From Pseudomonadota bacterium (GTDB lineage Bacteria > Pseudomonadota > Gammaproteobacteria > Steroidobacterales > Steroidobacteraceae): a stretch of 64,000 nt of DNA. This document shows, piece after piece, positions 1 through 9,264 of the stretch; the stretch's first letter is position 1; every line of letters begins with the position of its first letter. The notes under the pieces are model-generated. The model saw nothing but the letters and a program-made list of their open reading frames with translations. It ran no database searches and was not told the DNA's origin. Position numbers and translations under genes: made by a program. The DNA lies in the NCBI GenBank assembly GCA_021847105.1, contig JAJZUT010000020.1:1-64000 (forward strand), in the 5' to 3' direction.

Positions 1-427
1 AGCGTCCGCCGAGGTAGCCGTCGCCGTCGTACCCGAACCCGTAACGCACGCCCCCATAGAATCCGACGTGTGGCCCCCAGTATCCGGCATGCCACAAGTA
101 AACACCGCCCACGAAGCCCCAGTAACCAGGAGTCCATAGGAGTCCGACCCTGGGGGGAGCCACCCAGGTTCCCGGGACCCAGAAATATCCTGCAGGACCC
201 CAGCGCCAATAGCCCGGAGTCCAGATCCACCCCGCGACCGGGCAGGGCGGTTGCACGTAAACGGGTAGGGGCGGCGGGGCGATGCGAACCTGGACGACGG
301 CGGCTGGTGGCCCATAGATCGCCGACGCGACGCGCACCCGTGTGGCGCACGCGGCGAGGAGAGTTGCCGCAATGGCCAGCAACAGCGGCCGCAGGCTCGT
401 CAGGCGGATTCGGCTCAGGTGAGACAT
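1..427 (-). CDS. WXXGXW (YXWGPG) repeat lipoprotein, C-terminus cut by the window edge
   Basis: The reading frame starts at the ATG complementary to 425-427 and runs off the left edge of the window after 142 codons. The first 27 residues form a lipoprotein signal ending in the lipobox LAAC (Cys27). After a Pro-rich linker come repeats of the type WTPGYWRW, WVPGTW, WTPGYWGF and WHAGYWGP, the hallmark of the BcpO-related WXXGXW family (PF12779). The family is a cell-envelope family whose biochemical role is not established. The family match is clear from the repeats; the function is unknown. Confidence 0.85.
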   Translation of the reverse strand, partial: MSHLSRIRLTSLRPLLLAIAATLLAACATRVRVASAIYGPPAAVVQVRIAPPPLPVYVQPPCPVAGWIWTPGYWRWGPAGYFWVPGTWVAPPRVGLLWTPGYWGFVGGVYLWHAGYWGPHVGFYGGVRYGFGYDGDGYLGGR

Positions 428-1067
428 CGAGTGGCTTCCTTCAGGTACGCTGCGGAGCGGTTTTCAATCTATAACGGCCCACAGCCCAAAGCGTGTACGA
501 GGTCACCACGGCGAGATCGAATTCACAGGACGATCGGCTATGGCGAACGCACTCTCACATTGAGCTGCGGAGACTCGTCCCCGGAGAACATCCCCAACTG
601 AAGTACTGTATGAAAATGGTGGCGTTCGAGATAACGCACACAATTCAGCCGCACACGCCATCTCCCGCGAAACATTAAGTTAAGCGCCTCAGCCAACGGG
701 GCGCTCCATCGGACATCCCCTTCCAGTTCATTCCACGGCGGCCCGCGAGGCGTGACGACGGCAATCCCGCGTGGGCGGACATTCAACGGCCTCTCGATAG
801 GTCGGGTGACCGTGCACACTGATTCAAGCAGTTCGCCCGACGTGTGGTGCTTGTGCCGAGAACGGCAGCATGCTGCGGCCACATCTGGACGTGAATGGTG
901 CAGATCCGGCCTCGTGCGTGTCTCGGCAGATCGCACTCGGGCGGGACGAGCAGGAGATCAGGGCATCTGGCAGGCGAGCGCACGACCAGTGCCGCGCACT
1001 GGTGGCGGTGGTGAAGAGGGCGCTCGCTGAGCTCCTGGCTTCGTCGGGGCTTCAGCGCACCGCACGA
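428..1067. other. Stretch with no supported gene
   Basis: Short frames occur on both strands but none shows a recognisable domain, a ribosome binding site or the codon pattern of the neighbours. It lies between the upstream region of the WXXGXW gene and the broken end of the IS21 fragment, so part may be insertion-sequence debris too short to identify by eye. Confidence 0.5.
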
Positions 1068-1515
1068 AGCTCGCGCGGCTGTAGCCGAGGGTCGCCACGA
1101 ATGCCAGCAGTGGATAGCGACCGCGGCGCACGTAGGTGAAATCCGCCCGCATCTGCTCGCCGGGCGCCGTCTCAAAGCGCACCTGGGGCTCGGGTTCCCG
1201 GTTTTTCAGCAGCGCGAGATTCGCCTTCAACTGGCTCATGCCGCCCTGGTACCCGCGCTCCTGGATCTCCCGAAGCACCACCGCCGGAATCCATCCCGGA
1301 CGTGCCGCCTCGACGCGCGCCCGAACGTACTCAATGTACGGTCCGAGCTTCGTCTGACGTGGTTCACGCGGCCCGTAGCGCGCCGCACTCTGCGGGTCCT
1401 GCAAATACCGCCGCACGGTCACTCGCGACAGGCCGGTCTCGCGCGCAATCGCCCGAATGCTCCAGCCCCGACGCCTCAATACCCGTATCTCTACTGCTTG
1501 CTCCTGAGTCAGCAT
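1068..1515 (-). pseudogene. Truncated IS21-family transposase IstA
   Basis: From the ATG at 1515 the protein starts MLTQEQAVEIRVL and carries a helix-turn-helix (SIRAIARETGLSRVTVRRYL), then the start of the DDE catalytic domain (MRADFTYVRRGRYPLLAF) with its first Asp. After YSRASFVRC, near 1068, similarity to IstA stops and the frame runs on for some 35 unrelated residues to a stop near 958. About 150 of the usual 400-500 residues remain, without the remaining catalytic acids. Family assignment is firm from the N-terminal HTH and the first DDE block. Confidence 0.8.
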
Positions 1516-1585
1516 GGGCGGTGCAAAGAACGCTCTCGTCACCCAGGTGGTCCACTTTTACCCCGACGCAGTGGGTCACATTACA
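1068..1585 (-). mobile_element. Remnant of an IS21-family element (left end plus 5' part of istA)
   Basis: Read on the minus strand the remnant begins at about 1585 with a TGTAATGTGACCC-type end. IS21 elements begin with TG, and a second related stretch (GTAAAAGTGGACC) follows before the transposase start. The transposase frame is lost at about 1068 and no istB or right end is seen, so the element is truncated and cannot move by itself. The outer boundary is inferred from the TG end and the reading frame, not from a second copy. Confidence 0.55.
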
Positions 1586-1723
1586 ATCGGCGGTAACAGC
1601 GATGCGGGAATTCCGCGGGAATCTGTCGTGCTCGGTTGTGCTCTGTCGTGATAATCGCAACGGGCGTCACTGGGCAAGTCGTGGAAGTTAGGGCTTATTT
1701 TGACCGCAATCTCGAGCTCATAA

Positions 1724-2113
1724 GTAACCGTCCGGTCTTGGCCGCATAGGCGGCCTGGCGGATAGCACGGAAGATGGTCTACGTGGGCACATCTAGGCGC
1801 CCACGTAGGAGCCAAGTGGACACCTCTGCAGCGGATGAGTCCGTGGTGACCGATTCGCTGGGCCGACGCACGGGGCCACGGCGCCAGCACAGCCTTGAGG
1901 AGAAGGTGCGGATCCTCAAGGAGACGCACGTCAAGGGCGCCTCGGTCTCGGCCGTAGCGCGCCGCCACAACGTCAACACGAACCAGATATTCGCCTGGCG
2001 CCAGCTGTACCGACAGGGATTGCTAGTCGCTCCCGGTGCCGAGGGTGAGAGCGCGATGCTGCCGGTGAAGGTGGGCACGCCGACCGTGCTGCCGACGGAG
2101 CGCAGGCCGTCGG
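1724..2113 (+). mobile_element. Remnant of an IS66-family element
   Basis: It contains a 5' tnpA fragment preceded, at 1724, by a sequence beginning GTAACCGTCCGG. IS66 ends typically start GTAAGCG, so this may be the left terminal repeat. The element is cut at about 2113, where an IS5-type transposase fragment starts on the opposite strand. No tnpB or tnpC is present. The left boundary is inference. Confidence 0.5.
1774..2113 (+). pseudogene. Truncated IS66-family accessory protein TnpA
   Basis: The translation contains RRQHSLEEKVRILKE followed by a helix-turn-helix (ASVSAVARRHNVNTNQIFAW), typical of the IS66 TnpA/IS3-type HTH family. The usual C-terminal part is missing: after about residue 113 the frame enters DNA that reads on the other strand as an IS5 transposase. 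The ATG at 1774 is the first start in frame; the real start may be slightly downstream. It is a broken gene, not expected to be functional without tnpB and tnpC. Confidence 0.75.
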
Positions 2114-2347
2114 GTCGTACAGTGCTTTCTCTACCGCTGGATCGAAGAGGTTGAACCACAGCTGCGGGAAATGCACCCGCAGCATCCGTTTCCGCGGAAT
2201 CGGCGCATGGCCACCGGTTTTACTTACCTTCGTACAGTGTCGCTCGGCCACTGCGGCACGTTCTGCGCAAGGCACGATCTGATCCATCTGCACCAGAAAC
2301 TGTGTGGGCCGTGCCGTCGACGATCTTCTCGAGGTCATGGCTGACAC
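2113..2347 (-). pseudogene. N-terminal fragment of an IS5-family transposase
   Basis: The frame reads FLVQMDQIVP, then PRKRMLRVHFPQLWF and DPAVEKALYD, which matches the N-terminal block of IS5 transposases (MEQVIPW..L..LIEPHYP, then YPLETMLRIHLLQQWY and LSDPAMEDALYD). Everything after ALYD, near 2114, is gone, and the DDE catalytic domain is absent. It abuts the IS66 fragment on the opposite strand, so one insertion or deletion joined two dead elements. Confidence 0.7.
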
Positions 2348-2429
2348 GACGGACTCCTATTCCACTGACTTTCAATGCGTCAAGCCGGCCGGAAGTCAAT
2401 CGCCTGGCCGTGCAGGAAACTCTCTCTGC

Positions 2430-3416
2430 TCACGAAGGCTCGATCAGGCCGGCCACGATTTCAAAAGAGTGGCGGCGCGCTGCATGGTCGTGCATGTTGC
2501 TGGTCAACATCAACTCGTCAGCGCCGGTCTTCTCGATAAACGCGCGCACCCGGTCAGCTACTACCCCGGGCGAGCCAATTGCGGAACATGCTAGTACCTG
2601 ATCGAGCAGCACGCGATTTTGATGCGGTAGTGATTCGATATAGCCCTCCACGGGCGGCGGCAGACGCCCCGGGCGACCTATGCGCAAATTGACGAAGGAC
2701 TGCTGCCAGGACGAAGCAAGGTAGCGCGCCTCGCCGTCCGTGTCGGCAGCCGCCACATTTAAGCCCAACATCACGTAAGGCTTGTCTAAACGGCGCGACG
2801 GCCGAAAACGCGCGCGATACACGGCGATCGCATCCAGCATCTGCGCTGGCGCGAAATGCGAGGCGAAGGCATAAGGCAACCCCAATGCCGCTGCGAGTTG
2901 TGCGCCGAACAAGCTAGAACCCAGGATCCAAATGGGAACCGAATGGCCCTCGCCCGGCACCGCATGCACTGGCCCGTTGCCTTCGAAATACGCCATCAGC
3001 TCTATTACGTCACGCGGGAATTCATCCGGATCCGCGCTCAAGTTGCGCCGCAATGCCCGTGATGTCACCTGGTCCGACCCTGGTGCGCGCCCCAGGCCCA
3101 AGTCAATCCGTCCGGGGTACATGGCGTCGAGCGTGCCGAATTGTTCGGCAATCTGCAGCGGCGAGTGATTGGGCAACATGATGCCACCTGCCCCCACGCG
3201 AATACGCGAAGTTGCACCAGCCACATGGCCGATCAACACTGAGGTCGCCGCGCTGGCAATGCCGGGCATGCCGTGATGCTCAGCCATCCAGTAGCGCGTG
3301 AAATTCCAGCGATCCGCCTGCCGGGCAAGATCGGCGGTATTGGCAATGGACTCAGTTGCCGAGCCCCCTTCGTTGATGGGGCACAGATCCAGAATCGAAA
3401 GGGGCGTCATAGCCAT
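2430..3416 (-). CDS. LLM-class flavin-dependent oxidoreductase (luciferase-like monooxygenase)
   Basis: A 328-residue, full-length member of the bacterial luciferase-like family. It has the N-terminal strand LSILDLCPI, the block [16 protein letters not shown], then [43 protein letters not shown], typical of the MsnO8-type subgroup. Such enzymes use FMNH2 and O2 to oxidise small organic substrates; the substrate cannot be read from sequence. GAGG lies 10 bases before the ATG at 3416; an ATG two codons on is also possible. It stands alone between IS debris and a non-coding stretch, so it may belong to the accessory strip. Confidence 0.88.
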   Translation of the reverse strand: MAMTPLSILDLCPINEGGSATESIANTADLARQADRWNFTRYWMAEHHGMPGIASAATSVLIGHVAGATSRIRVGAGGIMLPNHSPLQIAEQFGTLDAMYPGRIDLGLGRAPGSDQVTSRALRRNLSADPDEFPRDVIELMAYFEGNGPVHAVPGEGHSVPIWILGSSLFGAQLAAALGLPYAFASHFAPAQMLDAIAVYRARFRPSRRLDKPYVMLGLNVAAADTDGEARYLASSWQQSFVNLRIGRPGRLPPPVEGYIESLPHQNRVLLDQVLACSAIGSPGVVADRVRAFIEKTGADELMLTSNMHDHAARRHSFEIVAGLIEPS

Positions 3417-3856
3417 CGTGAACCGACCTCAAAGTGATAGCAGCGCTGCCCAATTTCCGCCTCCATGAAGCGCGGCCAGCGCGCAGCAATACAACCTGTG
3501 GATACCTGGCAAGGGGCTTCTGCGTCGACAGCCCGGACACATGTCATCACTGGGTTTCACCTGCTGTCAGGAAGGAATACGCCGCGAAGAGTCGTGAGAG
3601 ACAGTATATCCAATGGCCTCGGTTGCAAAAAATCGGTTCCCCATGCGTAGAAAGCTACTCAGGGTCATGGATATCCATGGGGTGCACTCTTGCGTGCTAC
3701 CAGCCGTCTGGCGATCTGGTGCAATGCGGCAAGATGTCCTCTGATCAGCGCCGATGCGGTGGAAAACCGCTTTTGATGACGGGCAGGCGTTCGGTATGGT
3801 CTAAGATCTACAGTTCTACTGAACCGGGCGCTTCGCATCCTTCCCCGTGCTACGAC
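3417..3856. other. Non-coding stretch, nothing recognised
   Basis: Upstream of the monooxygenase. No frame on either strand shows a known domain or a convincing start. Base composition is less GC-rich than in the neighbouring genes, in keeping with the accessory nature of this strip. Confidence 0.4.
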
Positions 3857-4036
3857 TCACGCCAGTCCCGATGTGCGTTGCAAGCCCTCTAGGGCTGGCG
3901 GCGCCCGAACCCGACTCGCTGAATCGCTAAGAAGGTGACCCAAAATGGCGTCGCGAAACTCCGGTAAATCGAGGCATGAAGGAATCGCTTTCGACACGTA
4001 GGCACAGAGGTCATCTGGCGCGCTGCGCAATTCATT
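3857..4036 (-). pseudogene. C-terminal fragment resembling the nucleotidyltransferase partner of a wHTH/NTase module
   Basis: The frame ends LPEFRDAILGHLLSDSAS, then RVRAPPALEGLQR and TSGLA before a TGA at 3857-3859. This resembles, from memory of the family, the C-terminus of nucleotidyltransferase-type proteins that are encoded next to a winged-helix protein (pattern ..F..AIPGHL.PDAASQ.R.P..LERL..I). About 59 residues remain; the N-terminal transferase core is absent. The remnant of the presumed partner lies just upstream at 4086-4217 in the order expected for that pair. The match rests on short motifs, so it is tentative. Confidence 0.4.
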
Positions 4037-4085
4037 CTCGACGGTCGGCCCTCTGCCGAAGACTGGTGTCGACGATTACGGTGGA

Positions 4086-4217
4086 TAACGGCGGGGCGGC
4101 GTATGCTGTCGGCATTCCGCGCGTTGGAGCGCCGAAAGTATCAGGAAGAGCATACTTTGCACCGTACAGCACGAGCTCCTTCAGTGCGGCTTTGGAAACT
4201 CTTAGTCGATCATTAAT
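4086..4217 (-). pseudogene. Fragment of a winged-helix DNA-binding protein
   Basis: Minus-strand translation from about 4217 gives RVSKAALKELVLYGAKYALP, then TRGMPTAYAAPPL. This closely follows the conserved core (..RAAL.EFL.HGVKYAFPA..G..TRG.PTA.AAPPL) remembered from a family of winged-helix proteins found beside nucleotidyltransferase genes. Both ends are lost: no start codon is in reach and the frame closes soon after PPLS. About 44 residues survive. The resemblance is by eye and needs a profile search. Confidence 0.4.
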
Positions 4218-4591
4218 TTGGTAGTCTGTCTCGCCGCGCTCGCTCGCTTCACGCCGCCGTGGAGTTCTGAGGCAGACAACGACAGTGCTGTCGCCAGTCC
4301 GGCGACGCTGATCGCCGAGAAGCCGCAGCGTCAGAAGGACGACTAGGTCCGGGGGCTTGAGAATGACCTGCGAGTTCAGCGGACGGTGCGCGGTGGGCGC
4401 TACTTGAGATTCACGAATTGCGAATATCGGCGCGCGCCAGGAAAGCGTCGAGTCATGCCGCCCATCACATCGACTTCGATATGACCAGGAGGGCTTTGCG
4501 CTGGCCCGGTGAGTTCAGGCGTGGAGCGCGGCACTTGCCGGGCAAGACAGCATCACCAGAAATCACGGCACTGGAATGGGCATGCCCGCAC
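4218..4591. other. Non-coding stretch, nothing recognised
   Basis: Lies between the winged-helix fragment and the end of ybiT. Several overlapping short frames exist but none has a recognisable motif or ribosome binding site. It may contain the downstream region and terminator of ybiT, but no clear hairpin with a T-run was found. Confidence 0.4.
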
Positions 4592-6196
4592 TCAGGCGAT
4601 CAGCGGATGCGTGGCGAGATACTCGTCAAAGGTTCCGGAGAAATCTTCAATCGTGCCGTCGGATCTCAGTTCAATGATCCGCGTCGCCAAGCCGCTGACA
4701 AACTCCCGATCGTGCGACACGAATATCAGGGTTCCGGGATACAACTCTAGCGCGGTCTGCAGCGACTCGATGGTCTCCATGTCCATGTGGTTTGTCGGTT
4801 CGTCCATCACCAGGACGTTCGGCTTGGTTAGCATCAGCTTGCCGTAGATCATCCGGCCTTTCTCGCCCCCCGACAGTACCTTGACGGACTTTTTGACCTC
4901 ATCGCCCGAAAACAGAAGCCTGCCAAGCGTGGCGCGCACAATCAGGTCGTCATCCGCCTTGCCCGTCCACTCGGACATCCAGTTGAACAGGTCGACCTTC
5001 TCGGCGAATTCCGCCTGTGGATCCTGGGGCATATAGCCGGGCTCAGCGTTCTCCACCCAGGTTATCTGACCCGCGTATGGTTTGAGTTCGCCGACCAGAC
5101 AGCGTGCCAAGGTGGTCTTGCCGACTCCGTTTGCGCCGATGATGGCGACCCGCTCGCCGGCTCGGACCGTAAAGTTGATCTTCCTCAGAACGTCGACGCT
5201 TGATTCAGGGTATCGAAACGAAAGCTCTTCGACGGAGACGGCTGAGTGATATAGCTTCTTACGCTGATCGAAGCGGATGTAGGGATTCTGCCGCGAAGAC
5301 GGTCGCACTTCCTCGAGCTTGATCTTCTCGAGCTCCCTGCGCCGCGAGGTCGCCTGTCGGGCCTTTGACGCGTTCGCGGAGAAGCGGCGCACGAATTCCT
5401 GCAGATCGGAAATGCGCTCCTGGGCTTTGGCGTTCGCCGCCTCGACACGCTGACGTGCTTGGAGTGAAGCCAGCATGAAATCATCGTAGTTGCCGGGGTA
5501 GATCTTCAGCTGTTGATAATCGAGATCGGCGATGTGCGTACAGACCTGGTTCAGAAACCGTCGGTCGTGGCTGATGATGATCATCGTAGCGTCATAATCG
5601 TTGAGCACGCCCTCCAGCCAGCGAATCGAGTGGATATCGAGATTGTTCGTGGGTTCATCGAGAAGCAGCACGTCGGGATTCGAGAAAAGTGCCTGTGCGA
5701 GCAGCACGCGCAACTTCAATCCTGGGGCGACCTCGCGCATCGGACGTTCATGCAACGATGCGGTGATGCCAATATCGGTGAGGATGCTTCCTGCGCGTGC
5801 TTCGGCATCGTAACCGCCGTATTCCCCGAATTTAACTTCGAGTTCCGCCGCCTTCATGTAATCTGCGTCGGTGGCGTTCGCATCGGCGTAGATGCGGTCG
5901 CGCTCTTGCATCGCGCGCCACATTTCCACGTGGCCCTGCATGACCACATCGAGCACCCGTTCGTCTTCGTACGCGAATTGGTTCTGCTTGAGGGTGCCGA
6001 GGCGTCGACCGGGCTGCAACACGACGTCGCCCGCACTCTGTTCGAGCTCGCCGCTCAGGATCTTCATCAATGTCGATTTGCCGCAGCCGTTGGCGCCAAT
6101 GAGTCCGTAGCGATTGCCGTCGGCGAATTTGGCAGTGACCTGCTCGAATAGCGGTTTGGCCCCAAACTGCATCGTGACGTTGTATGTGGAAAGCAT
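4592..6196 (-). CDS. ybiT: ABC-F family ATPase, YbiT-like
   Basis: A 534-residue soluble protein with two ABC ATPase cassettes and no membrane segment. Cassette 1 has Walker [10 protein letters not shown], a degenerate signature ([15 protein letters not shown]) and Walker [13 protein letters not shown]; cassette 2 has [18 protein letters not shown] and [12 protein letters not shown]. The linker ([20 protein letters not shown]) is typical of ABC-F proteins. Collinear similarity to E. coli YbiT is very strong, including the replaced first signature. ABC-F proteins act on ribosomes; YbiT's exact role is not settled. The start at 6196 ([11 protein letters not shown]) follows the E. coli start; a frame-compatible ATG lies seven codons upstream. 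Confidence 0.95.
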   Translation of the reverse strand: MLSTYNVTMQFGAKPLFEQVTAKFADGNRYGLIGANGCGKSTLMKILSGELEQSAGDVVLQPGRRLGTLKQNQFAYEDERVLDVVMQGHVEMWRAMQERDRIYADANATDADYMKAAELEVKFGEYGGYDAEARAGSILTDIGITASLHERPMREVAPGLKLRVLLAQALFSNPDVLLLDEPTNNLDIHSIRWLEGVLNDYDATMIIISHDRRFLNQVCTHIADLDYQQLKIYPGNYDDFMLASLQARQRVEAANAKAQERISDLQEFVRRFSANASKARQATSRRRELEKIKLEEVRPSSRQNPYIRFDQRKKLYHSAVSVEELSFRYPESSVDVLRKINFTVRAGERVAIIGANGVGKTTLARCLVGELKPYAGQITWVENAEPGYMPQDPQAEFAEKVDLFNWMSEWTGKADDDLIVRATLGRLLFSGDEVKKSVKVLSGGEKGRMIYGKLMLTKPNVLVMDEPTNHMDMETIESLQTALELYPGTLIFVSHDREFVSGLATRIIELRSDGTIEDFSGTFDEYLATHPLIA

Positions 6197-6275
6197 TTCT
6201 GTCCGTTCGGATGGCAAGTCGTATGTACAGGCCCAAGGTAAATCGGCCTGTGCCTATGAGGCGCGAGGATCGTAG

Positions 6276-6302
6276 TGTCATGCCCGGTCCTGCCGGATGA
6301 CA
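6276..6302. repeat. Imperfect inverted repeat upstream of ybiT
   Basis: TGTCAT (6276-6281) pairs with ATGACA (6297-6302), and an inner CCGG pairs with CCGG around a TCCTG loop, leaving a two-base bulge. It sits about 80 bases upstream of the ybiT start codon and could form a hairpin in the leader. No T-run follows, so it is not a clear intrinsic terminator. Role unknown. Confidence 0.35.
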
Positions 6303-7000
6303 GGCGGCCGCAGGTAGCGTGAGGGCCGGGGACCGCGCGGGCGTGGCTCGCAGCGGGCCGAAAATTGTAGCTGATACGGTGGGCGCGCGCAATGAGCGGC
6401 CAGGGCGGGTCGGACCGATCAGGGTGTGAGGCGCGCGGGGCCCTCCGGTCCGTGGTGCAGGGCTTGGCAGCCGGTGCAACGGATGACCGGCGGACTCCTC
6501 TTTGCGATCTGTCGGGAGCTTTGCCCCGAGGATGCGAACGCTGCACTCGAGTCGCTGCAGTCCGATTCCGCCAGGCACCTGGCTGTGCTGCGCATCATGG
6601 CGCAGCGACGCGTACTGCGCAGCGCATGCGCTACCATGCTATCGGGCTGGATCGCTGACCGAAGTCGTGGGCCGCGCTGACTGCGCCGATTGCGCCCCAA
6701 GCAGCCGATGGAGCGACGGATGCGCGTGCTGGTCTCAGGCCATGCGAGCAAGGTCGTCGCGCCTGCTCCCCGGGGGACGGATGCTGCTGCGCCGCAGGCT
6801 GAAGTCATGACAGCTCTAGAACGCCGCGGCCGCAAGGATTTCCGTGTCAGTCGAGACCGGCTCGACTCCCGGGTTTATGCTGCGCAGCAGACATTGAGCT
6901 GCCGGCACAAGACAGGAGGTCGCTGCCGAGTTCGGGGCTCGTGCCGATCTCACGATAGTGTCAATCCGATCACTGCTAGTGTGCCAAGAGGTATTTCGTC
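6303..7000. other. About 0.7 kb without a supported gene
   Basis: This divergent region separates ybiT (minus) from the aldehyde dehydrogenase (plus). Frames of 80-140 codons exist on both strands but they are composition-driven, Arg/Ala/Ser-rich, overlap each other and match nothing I know. The last 25 bases hold the ribosome binding site AGAGG of the dehydrogenase. Confidence 0.45.
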
Positions 7001-8482
7001 ATGTCAGCGCCAGTGAGGACCGGTCTGTTCATCGGAGGGAAGGAGCGCCACACTGCAGATCAGATGCCGATCGCCGATCCGGCTAAGCCGGGCCGGATCG
7101 TGGGTCATGCTGCGGCGGCAGGCGCAGAGGACGTCCACGATGCCGTCGCAGCCGCGAAGGCCGCCTACCCCGGTTGGTCGGAGCTAGGGGTGCGCCAGCG
7201 CGCTGAGAGAATGTTGGCCGCGCTCGCCGGTATCGCGGAAAGCCGCGATGACGATGCTGCCATCCTATCTCAGGAAAACGGCAAGATCCGGATGGAATCC
7301 TGGGTCGATTCGCTGGTGCTCGAACTGCGCTGGAAGCTGGCATTGAGCCTCGTCGAGGAAGTCGATGCCTCAAAGGTACTGCCGCCGATTCCCGGTGCGA
7401 TTCCCGTGCGCAGCACGGTGGCCTACCAGCCGCTGGGGGTCGTCTCGATCATCGTGCCGTTCAACTGGCCCATCGCGATCCTGGGGGCGTCTCTGCCGCA
7501 TGCGTTGCTCGCGGGCAATACAGTGATCGTCAAGCCGCCTCTGACCGCGCCGCTCGCCACGACCCGTGTCGTAGAGCGCATTGCCAGGCAGCTGCCCCCC
7601 GGGGTACTCAACGTCGTGACCGGGCCGGATGTCAATATGAGCCCGCTGATCCGCAATCCGGACGTGGCGAAGGTCTGCTTCACGGGCTCGGTGGCAGGTG
7701 GAAAGAAGATCATGGAGCTGGCGTCCGCGAGCCTGACCCGCGTCACGCTCGAGTTGGGTGGCAATGATGCCGCAGTTGTGCTGGCGGATGCTCTCCTCGA
7801 CGATACGCACTTGGATCGACTGTTCGCGGCAATCTACGACACGACCGGCCAGATCTGCATGAACGCCAAACGTCTGTTCGTGCACCGCTCGCGTGTCGAT
7901 GAGGTGGTCAAGGGTCTTGCGGCGCGCTTGCAGAGGGTGACGCTCGGCTATGGGCTCGACCAGAGCACGACCATGGGGCCGTTGCACTCGGTCGCGCAGA
8001 AGGTCTTCGTCGAGAGCCTCATTCGCGAGGCGAAGGAGTCTGGTGCGACTGTGCTGGAGTTTGGTGAGTTGCCGGCTGGGGAGATGGCAGGCGGCAACTT
8101 CGTGCGCCCGGCCATCGTTGTCAATCCAGAACTCAATTTACGTGTCGTCACCGAGGAGCAGTTCGGGCCGGTGATCCCAGTCATTCCCTTCGAGACCGAA
8201 GCGCAGGCAATCAGGATGGCGAATGACACCTGGGCCGGTCTGGCCGGCTCGGTGTGGACTGCCGATCCACACGCGGCAAACCGGGTTGGCAGCCAGCTGG
8301 TTTGCGGTTACGTGTGGGTCAATGACCATGGTGCGACTCGGCTCGATCTGCGCGCTCCCTTCGGCGGCATGAAGGCGTCGGGCATGGGGCGGGAGCAGGG
8401 CATCGAAGGGGTGCGTGCGTTCCAGGACACCCGCTCAATTGCGCATCTGGATGCCACGGCGTTGGCCTCGATGGCCCATTAG
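7001..8482 (+). CDS. NAD(P)-dependent aldehyde dehydrogenase (succinate-semialdehyde type)
   Basis: A 493-residue full-length member of the ALDH superfamily. Visible are the cofactor motif PFNWP, VIVKPPLTAP, FTGSVAGGKKI, the general base Glu251 in VTLELGGND, the catalytic Cys286 in GQICMNAKR and the C-terminal FGGMKASGMGREQG. These enzymes oxidise an aldehyde to the acid with NAD or NADP. GQICM with a GGMK.SG.GRE end resembles the succinate-semialdehyde/benzaldehyde dehydrogenase branch, but the true substrate is uncertain. AGAGG lies about 12 bases before the ATG. It is monocistronic. Confidence 0.92.
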   Translation: MSAPVRTGLFIGGKERHTADQMPIADPAKPGRIVGHAAAAGAEDVHDAVAAAKAAYPGWSELGVRQRAERMLAALAGIAESRDDDAAILSQENGKIRMESWVDSLVLELRWKLALSLVEEVDASKVLPPIPGAIPVRSTVAYQPLGVVSIIVPFNWPIAILGASLPHALLAGNTVIVKPPLTAPLATTRVVERIARQLPPGVLNVVTGPDVNMSPLIRNPDVAKVCFTGSVAGGKKIMELASASLTRVTLELGGNDAAVVLADALLDDTHLDRLFAAIYDTTGQICMNAKRLFVHRSRVDEVVKGLAARLQRVTLGYGLDQSTTMGPLHSVAQKVFVESLIREAKESGATVLEFGELPAGEMAGGNFVRPAIVVNPELNLRVVTEEQFGPVIPVIPFETEAQAIRMANDTWAGLAGSVWTADPHAANRVGSQLVCGYVWVNDHGATRLDLRAPFGGMKASGMGREQGIEGVRAFQDTRSIAHLDATALASMAH

Positions 8483-8809
8483 CGTGCAATGCGGTGCTCA
8501 TCGGACCGAGCTGCGCGTCCTGGCGAGAGACCACCTCTGGTCGGCTCGGTAGAGCATTCTGAGCGCGCCGTTCTGTGAGACGTTAGGCCGCGAGCCAGGG
8601 CCGTAGCTCGCCCAGGTTGACAGGCCCTGGCAGCCGCATTCAGGTGAGTGTTCTGTCGGCGGTGAATCCTGGGATTCAATCCGCAGTTCCCGTCTTCCTC
8701 AATTAGGGCCCCGACTGGCTCGATTCTCCGGGTGCTGACCGATGCTGCAGTGGTTCCCGTCAAAGCGTTGCTCGCTTCCCCGACGCTACCGACCACTGGA
8801 TGGGGCCGG
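8483..8809. other. Spacer with no supported gene
   Basis: Between the convergent aldehyde dehydrogenase and the broken UrcA-type gene. A long minus-strand frame crosses it, but only its upstream part (UrcA, 8810-9264) looks like protein; the rest has no domain and is rich in Arg, Ser and Pro. Confidence 0.4.
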
Positions 8810-9264
8810 TCAGCTGAAGGCACACCAGATTGGATAGACAAGTGCGGTGCGCGCCGGTTGCGGATTCGCAGCAGGGTTTTGTGCCGGCACGCACGCATCA
8901 AGAAGCGCGGACTGAGCAATATCGAGACACTTCCGGAGTGGCTCGGAAGGCCGGATGAGGACTTGGCGTCCAGCTCGAGGGGAGCAATAGTCGGCTCCGT
9001 CATCGAGCGATAGCCAGAGAGACCAGGTTTGCTCGTACATGCTGTAACCTGTTGACGGTTGCGGCCTCGGGCGGCGACCTCGATCCGTCGATACAGGGTC
9101 ACCGCGCCCAAATGGTTCGAGAGATTCAGGTCCGCGAAGCTTACAGTGACGCGGGGGATATCGCCGGCATGGGCTGGGGCGGGGAGTGCGCCATAGGCGA
9201 GCGCAATGAGCAACGCGGCTGCAACAGGAAGTTCGGTCTTGCGAGTTGTGTTTGCATGCGTCAT
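8810..9264 (-). pseudogene. UrcA-family secreted protein, split by a frame change
   Basis: The ATG at 9264 opens a frame with a signal peptide ending APAHA, followed by VTVSFADLNLSNHLGAVTLY and RRIEVAAR, the defining N-terminal block of the UrcA family (V.YADL.L....GA..LYRRI..AA). The expected C-terminal block (C.P..GR.....C...A...AV) is in another frame: YCSPRAGRQVL, then RKCLDIAQSALLDACV, ending at 8810. About 25 extra codons plus a frame change separate the halves. UrcA proteins are small exported proteins of unknown function. Either a pseudogene or an assembly error. Confidence 0.5.

Noticed and set aside
538..936. 132-codon minus-strand frame near the left edge
   Set aside because: It has no ribosome binding site and no recognisable motif; could be IS debris but cannot be supported.
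6419..6835. 138-codon minus-strand frame upstream of ybiT
   Set aside because: Arg/Ser/Ala-rich, no domain, overlapped by equally long frames on the other strand; treated as non-coding.
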